Source: Photorhabdus namnaonensis (GTDB lineage Bacteria > Pseudomonadota > Gammaproteobacteria > Enterobacterales > Enterobacteriaceae). Taken from it: a stretch of 64,000 bases of DNA. The translations under genes were made by a program, and so were the position numbers. Shown here one piece after another: positions 33,362 through 41,487 of this stretch. The notes under the pieces were generated by a model that was given only the letters and a program-made list of their open reading frames with translations, was not told where the DNA came from and did no database searches. Each line of letters opens with the position of its first letter. The first letter of the stretch is position 1. The DNA lies in contig NZ_LOIC01000018.1 in NCBI RefSeq assembly GCF_001684335.1, forward strand, positions 252,628-316,627, given 5' to 3'.

Positions 33362-33898
33362 TTAAGAATTTCTACGTCGTAAGATTACATCTATGGTATC
33401 AAGAACATTCTGATTTTCATATATTATCCTATTTTCTATCTTCCTGTGCTTGTCCATTTTTTTTCCACAAAGCATTACCAGCACGGCCCAAGAAATAAAG
33501 ATTATCAATGTCCTATCATTAAGTACCAATACATTAGTAAGTCCTCCACCAGAAAATATCATATAAGCGTTCCATAGGGCAAACATGAATGCTATAAGCA
33601 TGAGGCTAAGTAACAGCAGGCAAGGTGTATTGATGTAATAACGCCATTTAGCATCTTTATTTTTTATAAGTAATTCTCGTTTTATAGCAAGTAATTCCCG
33701 ACTATCCCTTTCATGAAGCTCACGTGGGCGAGATGGCATGGGGTTAATATTGACGACTGAACCTACATGAATAGAGCCATGATTATTGCCACCAACGCTG
33801 ATGGTTATCTGTCGTTCCTGCCCATCTTGGGGAAGTTGTTTAAGGCTATTAAAAACTTGTCCTGCTAATGTTTGTAATTCTTCATCTCTTCTGTCCAT
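33362..33898 (-). CDS. Prophage membrane protein with two transmembrane segments
   Basis: 178 residues. A hydrophilic N-terminus includes QITISVGGNNHGSIHVGSVV, a repeat-like beta motif seen in some phage membrane proteins. Two membrane segments follow (NTPCLLLLSLMLIAFMFALW and TLIIFISWAVLVMLCG) and a basic tail. Downstream of and codirectional with the repressor gene, so probably expressed in the lysogen. Confidence 0.65.
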   Translation of the reverse strand: MDRRDEELQTLAGQVFNSLKQLPQDGQERQITISVGGNNHGSIHVGSVVNINPMPSRPRELHERDSRELLAIKRELLIKNKDAKWRYYINTPCLLLLSLMLIAFMFALWNAYMIFSGGGLTNVLVLNDRTLIIFISWAVLVMLCGKKMDKHRKIENRIIYENQNVLDTIDVILRRRNS

Positions 33899-33914
33899 GC
33901 AAATCCTTTATTTT

Positions 33915-34331
33915 TTAATGATTAACAACCAGTTTTAATACTCTGTCAATTCTACTGTCATCGACAACCGACTCTTTAATTAAAAAGTTATATATTTTTG
34001 ATGATTGCAGGACGAGTTCATCGGGCGTCCAGCGGCGATTAGCCTGTTGTGCCATCGAATCTAGTTTATGAACAATTTTTCCCAGTAATTCTGCATCTAT
34101 CTCACTGTTTTTGTAAGCGGTAGAGGCTGACTGTTGAACTTGCCCTGTTATTAGGTACAACACATCAAGACCCGCTTTTGCCCAAAGGCTTATAGCATCA
34201 GCCCCTGGTGCAGATTCGTCTTTTTCCCACCTTATCTGTGATTTTCTTGATGCGCCAACCATCTCCGCGAAATCGGACTGACTAAACCCCAATCGCTCAC
34301 GCTCTTTTTTTAATCTCTCACCAAGAGACAT
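33915..34331 (-). CDS. Prophage repressor, XRE family
   Basis: 138 residues from MSLGERLKKERERLGFSQSD. The helix-turn-helix covers residues about 5-60 (FAEMVGASRKSQIRWEKDE). There is no LexA-type protease domain, so induction is not by self-cleavage. Divergent from the early regulator; the intergenic region has a palindrome exactly inside the early promoter spacer, the likely operator. Confidence 0.85.
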   Translation of the reverse strand: MSLGERLKKERERLGFSQSDFAEMVGASRKSQIRWEKDESAPGADAISLWAKAGLDVLYLITGQVQQSASTAYKNSEIDAELLGKIVHKLDSMAQQANRRWTPDELVLQSSKIYNFLIKESVVDDSRIDRVLKLVVNH

Positions 34332-34348
34332 TTTTGTCACCAAAACCC

Positions 34349-34377
34349 TTTACAAGTCCCATTAATGGGACAATAAT
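34349..34377 (+). promoter_or_regulatory. Prophage early promoter with embedded operator
   Basis: TTTACA (34349-34354), 17-base spacer, AATAAT (34372-34377). The spacer contains the perfect palindrome GTCCCATTAATGGGAC (34356-34371). A repressor bound there would block the early promoter of the rightward genes. Confidence 0.7.
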
Positions 34378-34421
34378 GTCATGTATTGTACAAACATCAT
34401 TGCATTACCGGAGGCCATAGC

Positions 34422-34610
34422 ATGACACCCGAGAAAATTAAAAGCCGCTTTCATCAACACGGCATCACTATTACCCAATGGGCACAGGAGAACGGGTATT
34501 CCCGCGAAGCTGTATACCGAGTTCTTAATGGACAATCCAAAGCTAATTACGGAAAGGCCCATGAAATAGCTGTAAAGCTAGGTCTGAAAACGCCAAGTTT
34601 AGGCATTTAA
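34422..34610 (+). CDS. Early regulator, BcepMu gp16-like DNA-binding protein
   Basis: 62 residues from MTPEKIKSRFHQHGITITQW. The helix-turn-helix (WAQENGYSREAVYRVLNGQS) and the ending GKAHEIAVKLGLK match the phage-associated DNA-binding family named after BcepMu gp16. It takes the place of Ner as first early gene. A start 12 codons upstream is inside the leader and is rejected. Confidence 0.85.
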   Translation: MTPEKIKSRFHQHGITITQWAQENGYSREAVYRVLNGQSKANYGKAHEIAVKLGLKTPSLGI

Positions 34611-34676
34611 ATTTAGCCTAACTATTTTATCACTTTATGTAACAGATTATCACATATTGAAAAGGGAGAGTGTGAC

Positions 34677-34985
34677 ATGCGCAAAATTAACGTTTCCAGT
34701 TCTGGTACGCGCATATTACGGGTTCTTAAGGCTCTACGTGGTCATTCCTTGTCTGGGCTGAGTAATGGTGAATTAGCGGAATTACTGGGGGAATCTCCCG
34801 CAAATATTAATCGTGCACTAAATACATTAATAGAAGAAGGGCTGGCGCAAAAACTGAGTAGCGGCAGATATGCACCAGGTATGCAATTACTGCAAATAGC
34901 ACAATCGTTTTCTAATGAAATGGCTAACACTCAAGCCAGAATTACAGAAATGAATCAGCGCGTTCTAGCGGGTAGCAGAAATTAA
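34677..34985 (+). CDS. IclR-type winged-helix regulator
   Basis: 102 residues. Only the DNA-binding half of IclR is present (TRILRVLKALRGHSLSGLSN; ESPANINRALNTLIEEGLAQ; SGRYAPGMQLLQIAQSF); the effector domain is missing. Such truncated forms are usual in early regions of BcepMu-like phages. AAAGGGAG precedes the start. Confidence 0.82.
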   Translation: MRKINVSSSGTRILRVLKALRGHSLSGLSNGELAELLGESPANINRALNTLIEEGLAQKLSSGRYAPGMQLLQIAQSFSNEMANTQARITEMNQRVLAGSRN

Positions 34986-35004
34986 TTAACAGGGGATTTA
35001 TATA

Positions 35005-35961
35005 ATGGCACGCTCAAAAAATACAACATCAGTAAAACTGGCCGAAGATGTTCAACTTGCCGACGATCTACAGGTCAATCTCAACGCTATGACAACACAC
35101 CGTCTGCAAATCATGGAACAGTTTGGTGATGGTTTGCCGTATGAACGTGATCGCATCGTCCATGAAACCCGTTTCTACATGGCTCAGAGTGCTGAAGCGA
35201 TGTTAGAAGCTGGGAAGCGTCTCATTATTCTTAAAGAGAATGAACCTCATGGCGAATTTGTTAACATCGTTAAGGATCAACTCGGTCTGGAACCCCGTAT
35301 TGCCCAAAAAATGGCACAAGCTGCACTCAAATTTCTTTCACCTGGATTAGAAACAAAAGCGAAAACGTTTTCGCTTTTGGGACGTTCCAAACTGTATGAA
35401 TTGATGCTTGAAGACGATGATGAACTGTCTGAATTGGCTGAAGGTGGCACTGTAGCTGGTCTGACATTAGATGATATTGATCGCATGTCTGTCCGCGAAC
35501 TACGTAAAGCCCTGCGTGATACACGTGCTGATCTGGATATTTCACGCCAGACGGTACAAGAAAAAAAGGAACTTGTTAGTAGTTTGATTGAGGAGAAATC
35601 TGAAATCCAGCACAAACTTCAGCGCCGAATCAATCATGAAAAACCGGAAGAAGAAGGTGCAGCTTTGACACAAGAGGTTAATTCATTGTCTTTTGCTATT
35701 GATGCCGCTATCACCAATCTTTTCAATGGATTTGAAACGCTTAATGACCATACCACACGCACCGATATTAGTCATGTTGGGTTTATGGCAGGCGTACTCG
35801 ATGACCTTGAAGTCAAAATTCGTAACCTACGTAATCACTTTAATCTGCCTGAGTACAGAGAACACAGCATTGTTCCTGATTGGGCTAAAGAAGGTGCGGA
35901 AGCAGAAGAGGAAAGATTCGAACGACCAGAATGGATGGATAAGGAAGAGGCACATGAATAA
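35005..35961 (+). CDS. DUF3102 early phage protein
   Basis: 318 residues. The DUF3102 core is seen at residues about 40-125 (HETRFYMAQSAEAMLEAGKR; LGLEPRIAQKMAQAALKFLS), followed by a long coiled coil (RQTVQEKKELVSSLIEEKSE). The C-terminus is strongly acidic. It precedes the transposase gene, as in related phages. Biochemical role unknown. Confidence 0.85.
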   Translation: MARSKNTTSVKLAEDVQLADDLQVNLNAMTTHRLQIMEQFGDGLPYERDRIVHETRFYMAQSAEAMLEAGKRLIILKENEPHGEFVNIVKDQLGLEPRIAQKMAQAALKFLSPGLETKAKTFSLLGRSKLYELMLEDDDELSELAEGGTVAGLTLDDIDRMSVRELRKALRDTRADLDISRQTVQEKKELVSSLIEEKSEIQHKLQRRINHEKPEEEGAALTQEVNSLSFAIDAAITNLFNGFETLNDHTTRTDISHVGFMAGVLDDLEVKIRNLRNHFNLPEYREHSIVPDWAKEGAEAEEERFERPEWMDKEEAHE

Positions 35962-36004
35962 ATCTGAATTGAAAAAAATGCTTGAAAAGAAATTGAAGAA
36001 ATAA
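35954..36004 (+). CDS. Possible 16-residue peptide between DUF3102 and transposase
   Basis: ATG within AGAGGCACATG overlapping the DUF3102 stop, encoding MNKSELKKMLEKKLKK, a purely helical basic/acidic peptide. It ends ten bases before the transposase start. It may only couple translation of the two larger genes. Confidence 0.35.
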   Translation: MNKSELKKMLEKKLKK

Positions 36005-36014
36005 GGGCAATAAC

Positions 36015-37799
36015 ATGAATACCACAATGACCGAACGATTAGTTTCTATTGCACAGGCAGCACATAAAGCCGGACATGGCAGTAAAGAAGCAATATATCG
36101 GGCGGCTTGTGAAGAGCTTTGTATGTCACGTTCAACATTGATTAAAAAACTTGGTGAAATTTCTGGCAAAAAGCCACGCAAGAAACGTTCTGATGCAGGT
36201 AATAGCGCGCTGACACGTGAAGAAGCAACTTTGATCTCAGGGGTATTGATGGAGGCCACTCGTAATACAGGGAAACGGTTATATAGCCTCGAACAGGCCG
36301 TTAATGATCTGCGTTCAAATGGCCTGATTAATGCAGGCCATATTGATACCGAAACAGGTGAATTTTCTCCGTTATCCATTGACGCTATTAGTCGTGCATT
36401 GCGCCAGTACAAACTTCATCCTGAACAGTTGAAAATGCCTGCGCCCAGCCTACAATTGGCTAGCCTGCATCCCAATCATGTCTGGGAATTAGACGCCTCA
36501 ATTTGTGTGTTGTATTACCTAAAAAACCCTAATAAAAACAATGGGATTGACAGTGGATTACGCATGATGCCTGTGGCTGAATTTAATAAAAATAAGCCGA
36601 AAAATCTGGCTCGTATCATTAATGATCGCGTCTGGTCGTTTGAATTAACAGATCACACAAGTGGCTGGATATATGTTGAATACTTATTTGGCGGTGAAAC
36701 CAGTCAGAATTTTACTTCTGTGTTGATTAACGCAATGCAAGATCGTGGTGACGCAGATGTATTACACGGTGTACCCCAAATTTTATTTACTGACCCCGGT
36801 TCTGCTTTGACAGCACCTACACTACGTAACTTGTGTAAAGCCCTAGGCATTCAAATGATACAACACAAGGCCCGTAACGCCCGTGCTACGGGGTCTGTTG
36901 AAAAAGCACGTGACATCATCGAACGCAATTTCGAATCTGGTTTACGCTTTCGACAGGTTGATGATATTGATGAACTTAACCGCCTGGCACGGCTATGGCG
37001 TATGAAGTTTAATCGCAGTGCAATACATAGCCGACATGGACAAACCCGTACAGATTGCTGGCTAAAAATCACAGCAGAACAGTTAGTAAAAGCACCTGCC
37101 ATTAACATTTGTCGTGAATTGGCAATTAGCACCCCAGAAAGCCGTAAAGTACAGGCAACCTTGCGAGTATCTTTCAGGGGACGTGAGTATAACGTCAGTA
37201 CTGTTCCTAGCGTGAGTGTTGGTGATTCTATCATGATCACCCGCAATCCGTGGCGTGACGAAGAGGCACAGGTAATCATTACTGGTGAAGATGGCTTTGA
37301 GGCTTTCCATCTTGTTAATGAAGTCACTAAAGATGAGTACGGCTTTGCCATCGGCGCACCTGTAATTGGTAGTGAATTCCAAGCCATTCCTCAAACAATT
37401 GCACAACGTAATTTAGCCGAAGTTGAACAGAAAATCATGGGGACAAACAACACGGCTGAAACTGAAATAGCACGTAAATTGAAAACACTTCCCCTCAATG
37501 GTCGGTTTGATCCATATTTGGATATTGAACGTAATGATGCACCAACGTATATGCCAAAACGTGGACAAGCCTCTACGGTACATAGTCCACGAATTGAACA
37601 GCTTATGAACCCCGTTGATGTTGTCAAAATTTTACGTGAACGGTTTCAATTACATGGTAAGACATGGCGTGGTGAATTTTATCAGCAAATAGTTAAACGC
37701 TTTCCTAATGGTGTTCCAACAGATCAAATTGATGAGTTGGTTGATGAATTCATGGGGCAATCAACAACTGTTGTACGTAATATTGTTAACGGTAATTAG
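36015..37799 (+). CDS. Transposase, MuA-type DDE (BcepMu gp10-like)
   Basis: 594 residues. An N-terminal helix-turn-helix part (AAHKAGHGSKEAIYRAACEE) for end binding, then the integrase core: catalytic D in HVWELDASICVLYYL, D in ILFTDPGSALTAPTLRNLC and E in ARATGSVEKARDIIERNFE. The C-terminal Mu-type beta barrel (RVSFRGREYNVSTVPSVSVG) follows. The length fits the BcepMu group. It performs integration and replicative transposition with the ATPase at 38038. Confidence 0.93.
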   Translation: MNTTMTERLVSIAQAAHKAGHGSKEAIYRAACEELCMSRSTLIKKLGEISGKKPRKKRSDAGNSALTREEATLISGVLMEATRNTGKRLYSLEQAVNDLRSNGLINAGHIDTETGEFSPLSIDAISRALRQYKLHPEQLKMPAPSLQLASLHPNHVWELDASICVLYYLKNPNKNNGIDSGLRMMPVAEFNKNKPKNLARIINDRVWSFELTDHTSGWIYVEYLFGGETSQNFTSVLINAMQDRGDADVLHGVPQILFTDPGSALTAPTLRNLCKALGIQMIQHKARNARATGSVEKARDIIERNFESGLRFRQVDDIDELNRLARLWRMKFNRSAIHSRHGQTRTDCWLKITAEQLVKAPAINICRELAISTPESRKVQATLRVSFRGREYNVSTVPSVSVGDSIMITRNPWRDEEAQVIITGEDGFEAFHLVNEVTKDEYGFAIGAPVIGSEFQAIPQTIAQRNLAEVEQKIMGTNNTAETEIARKLKTLPLNGRFDPYLDIERNDAPTYMPKRGQASTVHSPRIEQLMNPVDVVKILRERFQLHGKTWRGEFYQQIVKRFPNGVPTDQIDELVDEFMGQSTTVVRNIVNGN

Positions 37800-37830
37800 T
37801 TTTTCATGCTGTATATTAAGGAAAAGCAAA

Positions 37831-38010
37831 ATGGCAATTAAAGTTCATGATCCGCTACTTTCATTGACAATTCAAAATACAACTGAGGTTTATTTATAAA
37901 AGTGATCCAATTTGTTTTCGTGAAACTCATTATAACGTAGGAAGTATATAGGATATTTTTCCAGGGAGTGATGTTGCTATCTCTTATTATCAATGGCATA
38001 TGCAGAAATA
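37831..38010 (+). pseudogene. Decayed small gene between transposase and ATPase
   Basis: An ATG with AAGGA upstream starts MAIKVHDPLLSLTIQNTTEVYL and stops at 37897-37899. Sequence continues protein-like in the neighbouring frame (SDPICFRETHYNVGSI, TAG, DIFPGSDVAISYYQWHMQK) to TAA at 38008-38010. One frameshift and one stop interrupt an original gene of about 57 codons. Alternatively only the 22-residue peptide is made. Confidence 0.45.
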
Positions 38011-38037
38011 AAGATAGCCGCTTAACGGGGGATTATT

Positions 38038-39210
38038 ATGCTGGTGTTTAAACAGCAGTTACAGGCACATCAGTTAACGCAAAGTGCAGCAGCAAGTGCG
38101 GCAGGAATTTCAGCGGCGGCGTTGGCTCAAATTGTTAACCACAATATATGGCCACGACAGAACGCAGGTGCAATTCGTCAGCGTATTACTGATTTCTTGG
38201 CAAAAAGAGGTATTGATACCGCAAAAAGTTTTGAGGTGGTACAAACAACCAATCAATCAGATATCTATACCGATAATAAAAATACAACCCTCATTTCTGA
38301 GGAGGAAATCATGTTACTAAAAAAACAAGTGTTATTTCCAGCTACGAAAAAGCACTTTGGTTTATTTCGTGATCCATTTGAAGATAGTGCAATTCAAAGT
38401 GCTGAAGATGTTTTTGTGACTCCAGATAGCCGTTATGTGCGGGAAGCCATGTATCAAACAGCCCGCTATGGTGGTTTTCTGGCAGTATCAGGGGAATCGG
38501 GTTCAGGTAAAACGACACTGCGTCGTGACCTTATTGACCGTATTAACAGGGAAAATACCCCCGTTATTGTTATTGAACCCTACGTATTAGCAATGGAAGA
38601 CAATGATGTAAAAGGTAAGACCTTGAAAGCATCAAACATTGCTGAAGCTATTGTGAATACCTTAGCGCCATTGGAAAACTTGAAACGATCGCCTGAAGCA
38701 CGCTTCCGCCAGTTGCACAAGATATTGAAAGACAGTTCACGGGCTGGCTACCAACATGTGTTAATAATAGAAGAAGCACACTCGTTGCCTTTACCAACAT
38801 TAAAACACCTTAAACGATTCTTTGAACTGGAAGATGGATTTAAAAAACTGTTATCGATCATTTTGATTGGTCAGCCTGAACTGGAATTGAAGCTATCTGA
38901 ACGTAATCAAGAGGTTCGTGAAGTAGTGCAACGTTGTGAAGTTGTTAATTTGTTTCCTCTTAATGATTATCTGGAAACATTTTTGGATTTTAAATTTGGT
39001 CGCGTAGGCATGAAGACTAATAAGATTTTAGATAATAGCGCTATTGGTGCTATCCGTGACCGTTTATGTCTTAGTCGGCATAGCAGTAAAGAAACTGTTA
39101 GTTTATTATATCCATTAGCTATCGGAAACTTGATTATTGCAGCTATGAACATGGCTGCAATTAATGAGATACCTATGGTTGATGCCAATATCATTCGCAG
39201 TGTTAGCTGA
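38038..39210 (+). CDS. Transposition ATPase, MuB-type (AAA+)
   Basis: 390 residues, GGGGG upstream. An N-terminal helix-turn-helix (QLTQSAAASAAGISAAALAQ) like MuB, Walker A SGESGSGKTTL near residue 160, Walker B VLIIEEAHSL near 245, then IILIGQPELELKL, an ExeA-like sensor region. It selects target DNA and stimulates the transposase. Confidence 0.93.
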   Translation: MLVFKQQLQAHQLTQSAAASAAGISAAALAQIVNHNIWPRQNAGAIRQRITDFLAKRGIDTAKSFEVVQTTNQSDIYTDNKNTTLISEEEIMLLKKQVLFPATKKHFGLFRDPFEDSAIQSAEDVFVTPDSRYVREAMYQTARYGGFLAVSGESGSGKTTLRRDLIDRINRENTPVIVIEPYVLAMEDNDVKGKTLKASNIAEAIVNTLAPLENLKRSPEARFRQLHKILKDSSRAGYQHVLIIEEAHSLPLPTLKHLKRFFELEDGFKKLLSIILIGQPELELKLSERNQEVREVVQRCEVVNLFPLNDYLETFLDFKFGRVGMKTNKILDNSAIGAIRDRLCLSRHSSKETVSLLYPLAIGNLIIAAMNMAAINEIPMVDANIIRSVS

Positions 39211-39469
39211 AGATATCATTATAAGAAAAAGTTCTATTTAACAATTAATATTAACAATAGGCGGATTCGAATAATTTCTGGTTTTATTGGTTTCAAATTG
39301 GTTGCAACAAGGATGGAACATACTATAACCAAAGAAATGGAGGTCTTGTAAATATTAAGTTCGGCATTTCATTGTCGATCTACTTGAAAAAAAAGGTTTC
39401 TTTGTTGAGGAAAAGAAGAAAACATATTGGTATTAATAAACACATTTATTAAGTAACAGGTAATTAAAC
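39211..39469 (+). other. Gap in the early region
   Basis: About 260 bp without an intact gene. Fragments of open frame (for example MEHTITKEMEVL from 39314 and SLSIYLKKKVSLLRKRRKH after it) suggest a small decayed gene, but I could not join them convincingly. Confidence 0.3.
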
Positions 39470-39623
39470 ATGGCAAAAAGAAAAATTATGTTTAAAGCTG
39501 CAGCGGCTTCCTACACCCCATAATTCTGTAAATAAAGCTGTTGTAAAAGATATTAATGAAATATCAATTAATTCAGGTAAAGAAAATTTTTCAATTATCC
39601 TATTTGAACAGAAAATTAAGTAA
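39470..39623 (+). pseudogene. Small early gene with a +1 frameshift
   Basis: ATG at 39470 starts MAKRKIMFKAAAA and stops after 17 codons. One base out of frame the reading continues as LPTPHNSVNKAVVKDINEIS and NSGKENFSIILFEQKIK to a TAA at 39621-39623, just before the next gene's ribosome binding site. The whole would be about 51 residues. A sequencing error, a mutation or programmed shifting are all possible; no family recognised. Confidence 0.5.
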
Positions 39624-39634
39624 GGAACATACTT

Positions 39635-39826
39635 ATGAAAATAACATGTAATCACTGCAAACAACCTGTTGAAAAAATGAACTTAAAACAAGCCAAGGTT
39701 ATTCAGACCCCTGAATTTGGTGAGTGGGTTGTTGATTTAATCTTGGTTTGCCCACATTGCAGTCAGCAATACGGTGTATCTGTGTCAACATGGGATTTAC
39801 AGCCATTGGAGACCACACATGGATAA
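39635..39826 (+). CDS. Small zinc-ribbon early protein
   Basis: 63 residues with two CxxC pairs, CNHC (residues 5-8) and CPHC (residues about 39-42), that should bind one zinc. AAGGAAC upstream of the ATG. Such Com-like zinc fingers are found in Mu-like phages; whether it binds RNA like Com is unknown, although a methylase gene is present. Confidence 0.7.
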   Translation: MKITCNHCKQPVEKMNLKQAKVIQTPEFGEWVVDLILVCPHCSQQYGVSVSTWDLQPLETTHG

Positions 39827-39923
39827 AACGCCTTATACCGAAAAGCCAAGTTCAGTAGTATCAAGTTAATACTGGTTATTCTGGTTTACTTAATTCAAGA
39901 GTACATAGCAGAGGATGAATAAG

Positions 39924-40352
39924 ATGGCAAAACAGAAACTTATTCAGCTTATTCATATTGCACGTAGTGATCTAAAACTAGACGAGGATACGTATCGCCA
40001 GATGTTACTTTCAAAAACCGGAAAAACCTCTACGCGGGAGATGGATATCCCGCAGTTAACTCGCGTTTTGGAAGCTATGAAAAAGCGCGGTTTTAAGATT
40101 AAATCCTTTAGGAAATCCAAAACATCACATCCATTAGATAGTCATCCCCAATCAAAAAAGATACGTGCATTGTGGCTGGAAATGGCATCTATAGGTATTG
40201 TTCGTAATGGTTCTGAACAAGCCTTAGCTCACTGGATTAAATGTGAAACGAATATTGATGGTTTACAGTGGTTAGATTCAGACCAAGCCAGCAGCATTAT
40301 TGAAAAACTGAAGAAGTGGCAGAACCGCGTCACGAGGAAAAAGTATGAATGA
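39924..40352 (+). CDS. Gp16 family early regulatory protein
   Basis: 142 residues from MAKQKLIQLIHIARSDLKLD; the ATG three codons upstream is too close to the GAGG site. The DEDTYRQMLLSKTGKTSTRE motif and IRALWLEMASIGIVRNGSEQ identify the Mu gp16 family. Overlaps the mor-like gene by 8 bp. Confidence 0.88.
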   Translation: MAKQKLIQLIHIARSDLKLDEDTYRQMLLSKTGKTSTREMDIPQLTRVLEAMKKRGFKIKSFRKSKTSHPLDSHPQSKKIRALWLEMASIGIVRNGSEQALAHWIKCETNIDGLQWLDSDQASSIIEKLKKWQNRVTRKKYE

Positions 40353-40713
40353 TGTGAATAACTTTCGTAGCAAAGGTCCTGAGTTGCTGGTCGAACTGGC
40401 ACAGCATACAGCCTGCACGGTCAGTGAAATAATCCATGTTGAGCCTGCGTTAGCCGATCAAATTGGTGAAGCTGTTGCGAACCATATGATGCAGGTTTGG
40501 GGCGGTCAGAATGTCTATTTTCCTATGGGCATGGTTTGGAAAGTCAGCCTCCGTGATCGTGAGATTTTCAACGAATTTAACGGTAAAAATCATCATGATC
40601 TGGCTCGTAAGTTTGGTGTTTCTATTCAATGGATTTACAGCGTAGTGAAACGTATTCGAAAGGAGGAACTAGATCGCCTGCAAGGTAAGTTATTCGATAA
40701 CGAGTCTGAATAG
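40345..40713 (+). CDS. Mor-type middle transcription activator
   Basis: 122 residues, Mor/C family: GEAVANHMMQVWGGQNVYFP, then IFNEFNGKNHHDLARKFGVS and a helix-turn-helix (SIQWIYSVVKRIRKEEL). In Mu, Mor activates the promoter of C, which turns on late genes. No separate C gene is seen, so this protein may activate the leftward late operons directly. Confidence 0.9.
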   Translation: MNDVNNFRSKGPELLVELAQHTACTVSEIIHVEPALADQIGEAVANHMMQVWGGQNVYFPMGMVWKVSLRDREIFNEFNGKNHHDLARKFGVSIQWIYSVVKRIRKEELDRLQGKLFDNESE

Positions 40714-40748
40714 GCAGGTCAAACTGATTGAGCTTAGTAAAATCAGGT

Positions 40749-40781
40749 GGCAGACTAAGCATGATTCTCGTTCGGTCTGCC
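40749..40781 (+). terminator. Terminator after the early operon
   Basis: GGCAGAC (40749-40755) and GTCTGCC (40775-40781) form a stem followed by TTTC. Placed 36 bp after the Mor-type gene. Confidence 0.5.
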
Positions 40782-41017
40782 TTTCAAATACTGAAAAGGA
40801 TTTACAATTGAATCTCCATAACTTCCCACTTAGTCCAAGTTTTTCCCATAATTATCTTTCAATTTCCTGTCAAATATCTTACTTATGATCATCCGGGATG
40901 TTTGTTTTGACAAATTACACTGGATTAAAATTTAATTCAGTTTTGTAATATTAACGGTTTTTATTATTTCAGCTATATAATAGTTAATTATTTGTGGGTA
41001 TCATCACAACTAAAAAT

Positions 41018-41073
41018 GTAACTCATTGAAAAAATTGTACATTTTTTGTTACTTTTTGTGATGAAAATTGTAC
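41018..41073 (-). repeat. Direct repeats at the presumed right prophage end
   Basis: Read inward on the minus strand, GTACAATTTTCATCACAAAA (41073 downward, 26 bases to GTAAC) and GTACAATTTTTTCAATGAGT (41040 downward, 23 bases to GTTAC) are imperfect direct repeats with a 7-base spacer. Repeated sites near an end are expected for MuA-type transposase binding. Confidence 0.5.
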
Positions 41074-41080
41074 CGAGCTT
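41067..41080 (-). repeat. 14-bp motif shared with the left prophage end
   Basis: AAGCTCGGTACAAT on the minus strand matches AAGCTCGGTATAAT at 9009-9022 on the plus strand (13 of 14), so the two copies face inward from both flanks of the phage genes. Suggests terminal inverted repeats; the exact cleavage points are not established. Confidence 0.4.
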
Positions 41081-41158
41081 GGTATGCTTTTCAATAGGTT
41101 AATTTGACATAATTATTTGAATTTGTTGTTATTATTCTTTCAGTCATGCATTAAATGC

Positions 41159-41244
41159 GGTGATCATCATATAAAATTCCGTCATTTATTAAAAAATTTT
41201 TGATGGCCAAAGTTGACGTGAAGTGCCCATTTTGTCAGCAGACC
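41159..41244 (+). mobile_element. Truncated IS1-family element
   Basis: GGTGATCATCATATAAAATT at 41159 begins with the GGTGAT terminus of IS1 elements. 44 bases later ATGGCCAAAG starts MAKVDVKCPFCQQT, the zinc-ribbon N-terminus of InsA. Homology ends at about codon 14, where sequence like ilvI begins. Everything else of the element is missing. Confidence 0.6.
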
Positions 41245-41318
41245 TCACCCTTCATCAAACGATAGAGAACCTCGATAGCAGCTTATAGTTTAATTTTTTC
41301 ACCACTGCGATTAAAAAT
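41243..41318 (-). pseudogene. Fragment of ilvI (or a close paralogue)
   Basis: The 76 bases align without gaps to ilvI at 2828-2903, same orientation, with about ten mismatches. The differences are spread out, indicating an old duplicate or a piece from a related acetolactate synthase gene. It is joined directly to the IS1-family remnant. It lies on the leuO side of the inserted region, where ilvI would adjoin in E. coli. Confidence 0.75.
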
Positions 41319-41487
41319 GCAGAATATATATTCTCGCACTAACCATTCCACTTCATTTATTTAAATTAAATTTTAATTCCCACTATCCTGCATTTATTTA
41401 TCATTAGTCATAATCCATATCAATTAAAATAGCCAAGTTATGAATATAAATAAACTTGGCATATCTACAAAACAACAAAATATTTAT

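Larger units (their letters stand above)
9003..41094. mobile_element. Mu-like transposable prophage of BcepMu-type organisation
   Basis: About 32 kb. It has a DDE transposase and MuB-type ATPase, Gp16, Mor, a repressor, Mu-type head genes (DUF3486, TerL, DUF935 portal, gpF, gpG, protease) and a contractile P2-type tail. Late genes run leftward from 31.4 kb and early genes run rightward from 34.4 kb, unlike Mu itself but like BcepMu and relatives. No integrase, no tRNA target. Every structural and lysis module seems intact, so it may be inducible; three small early genes look decayed. The ends are not proven: coordinates are the outer limits suggested by a shared 14-bp inverted motif, with host-like DNA outside. 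Confidence 0.85.

Noticed and set aside
35277..35615. 112-codon ORF antisense to the DUF3102 gene
   Set aside because: Serine-rich shadow of the true coding strand.
9003..41094. Integrase/tRNA-type prophage or integrative element
   Set aside because: There is no integrase or tRNA gene; the transposase and ATPase show Mu-type integration.
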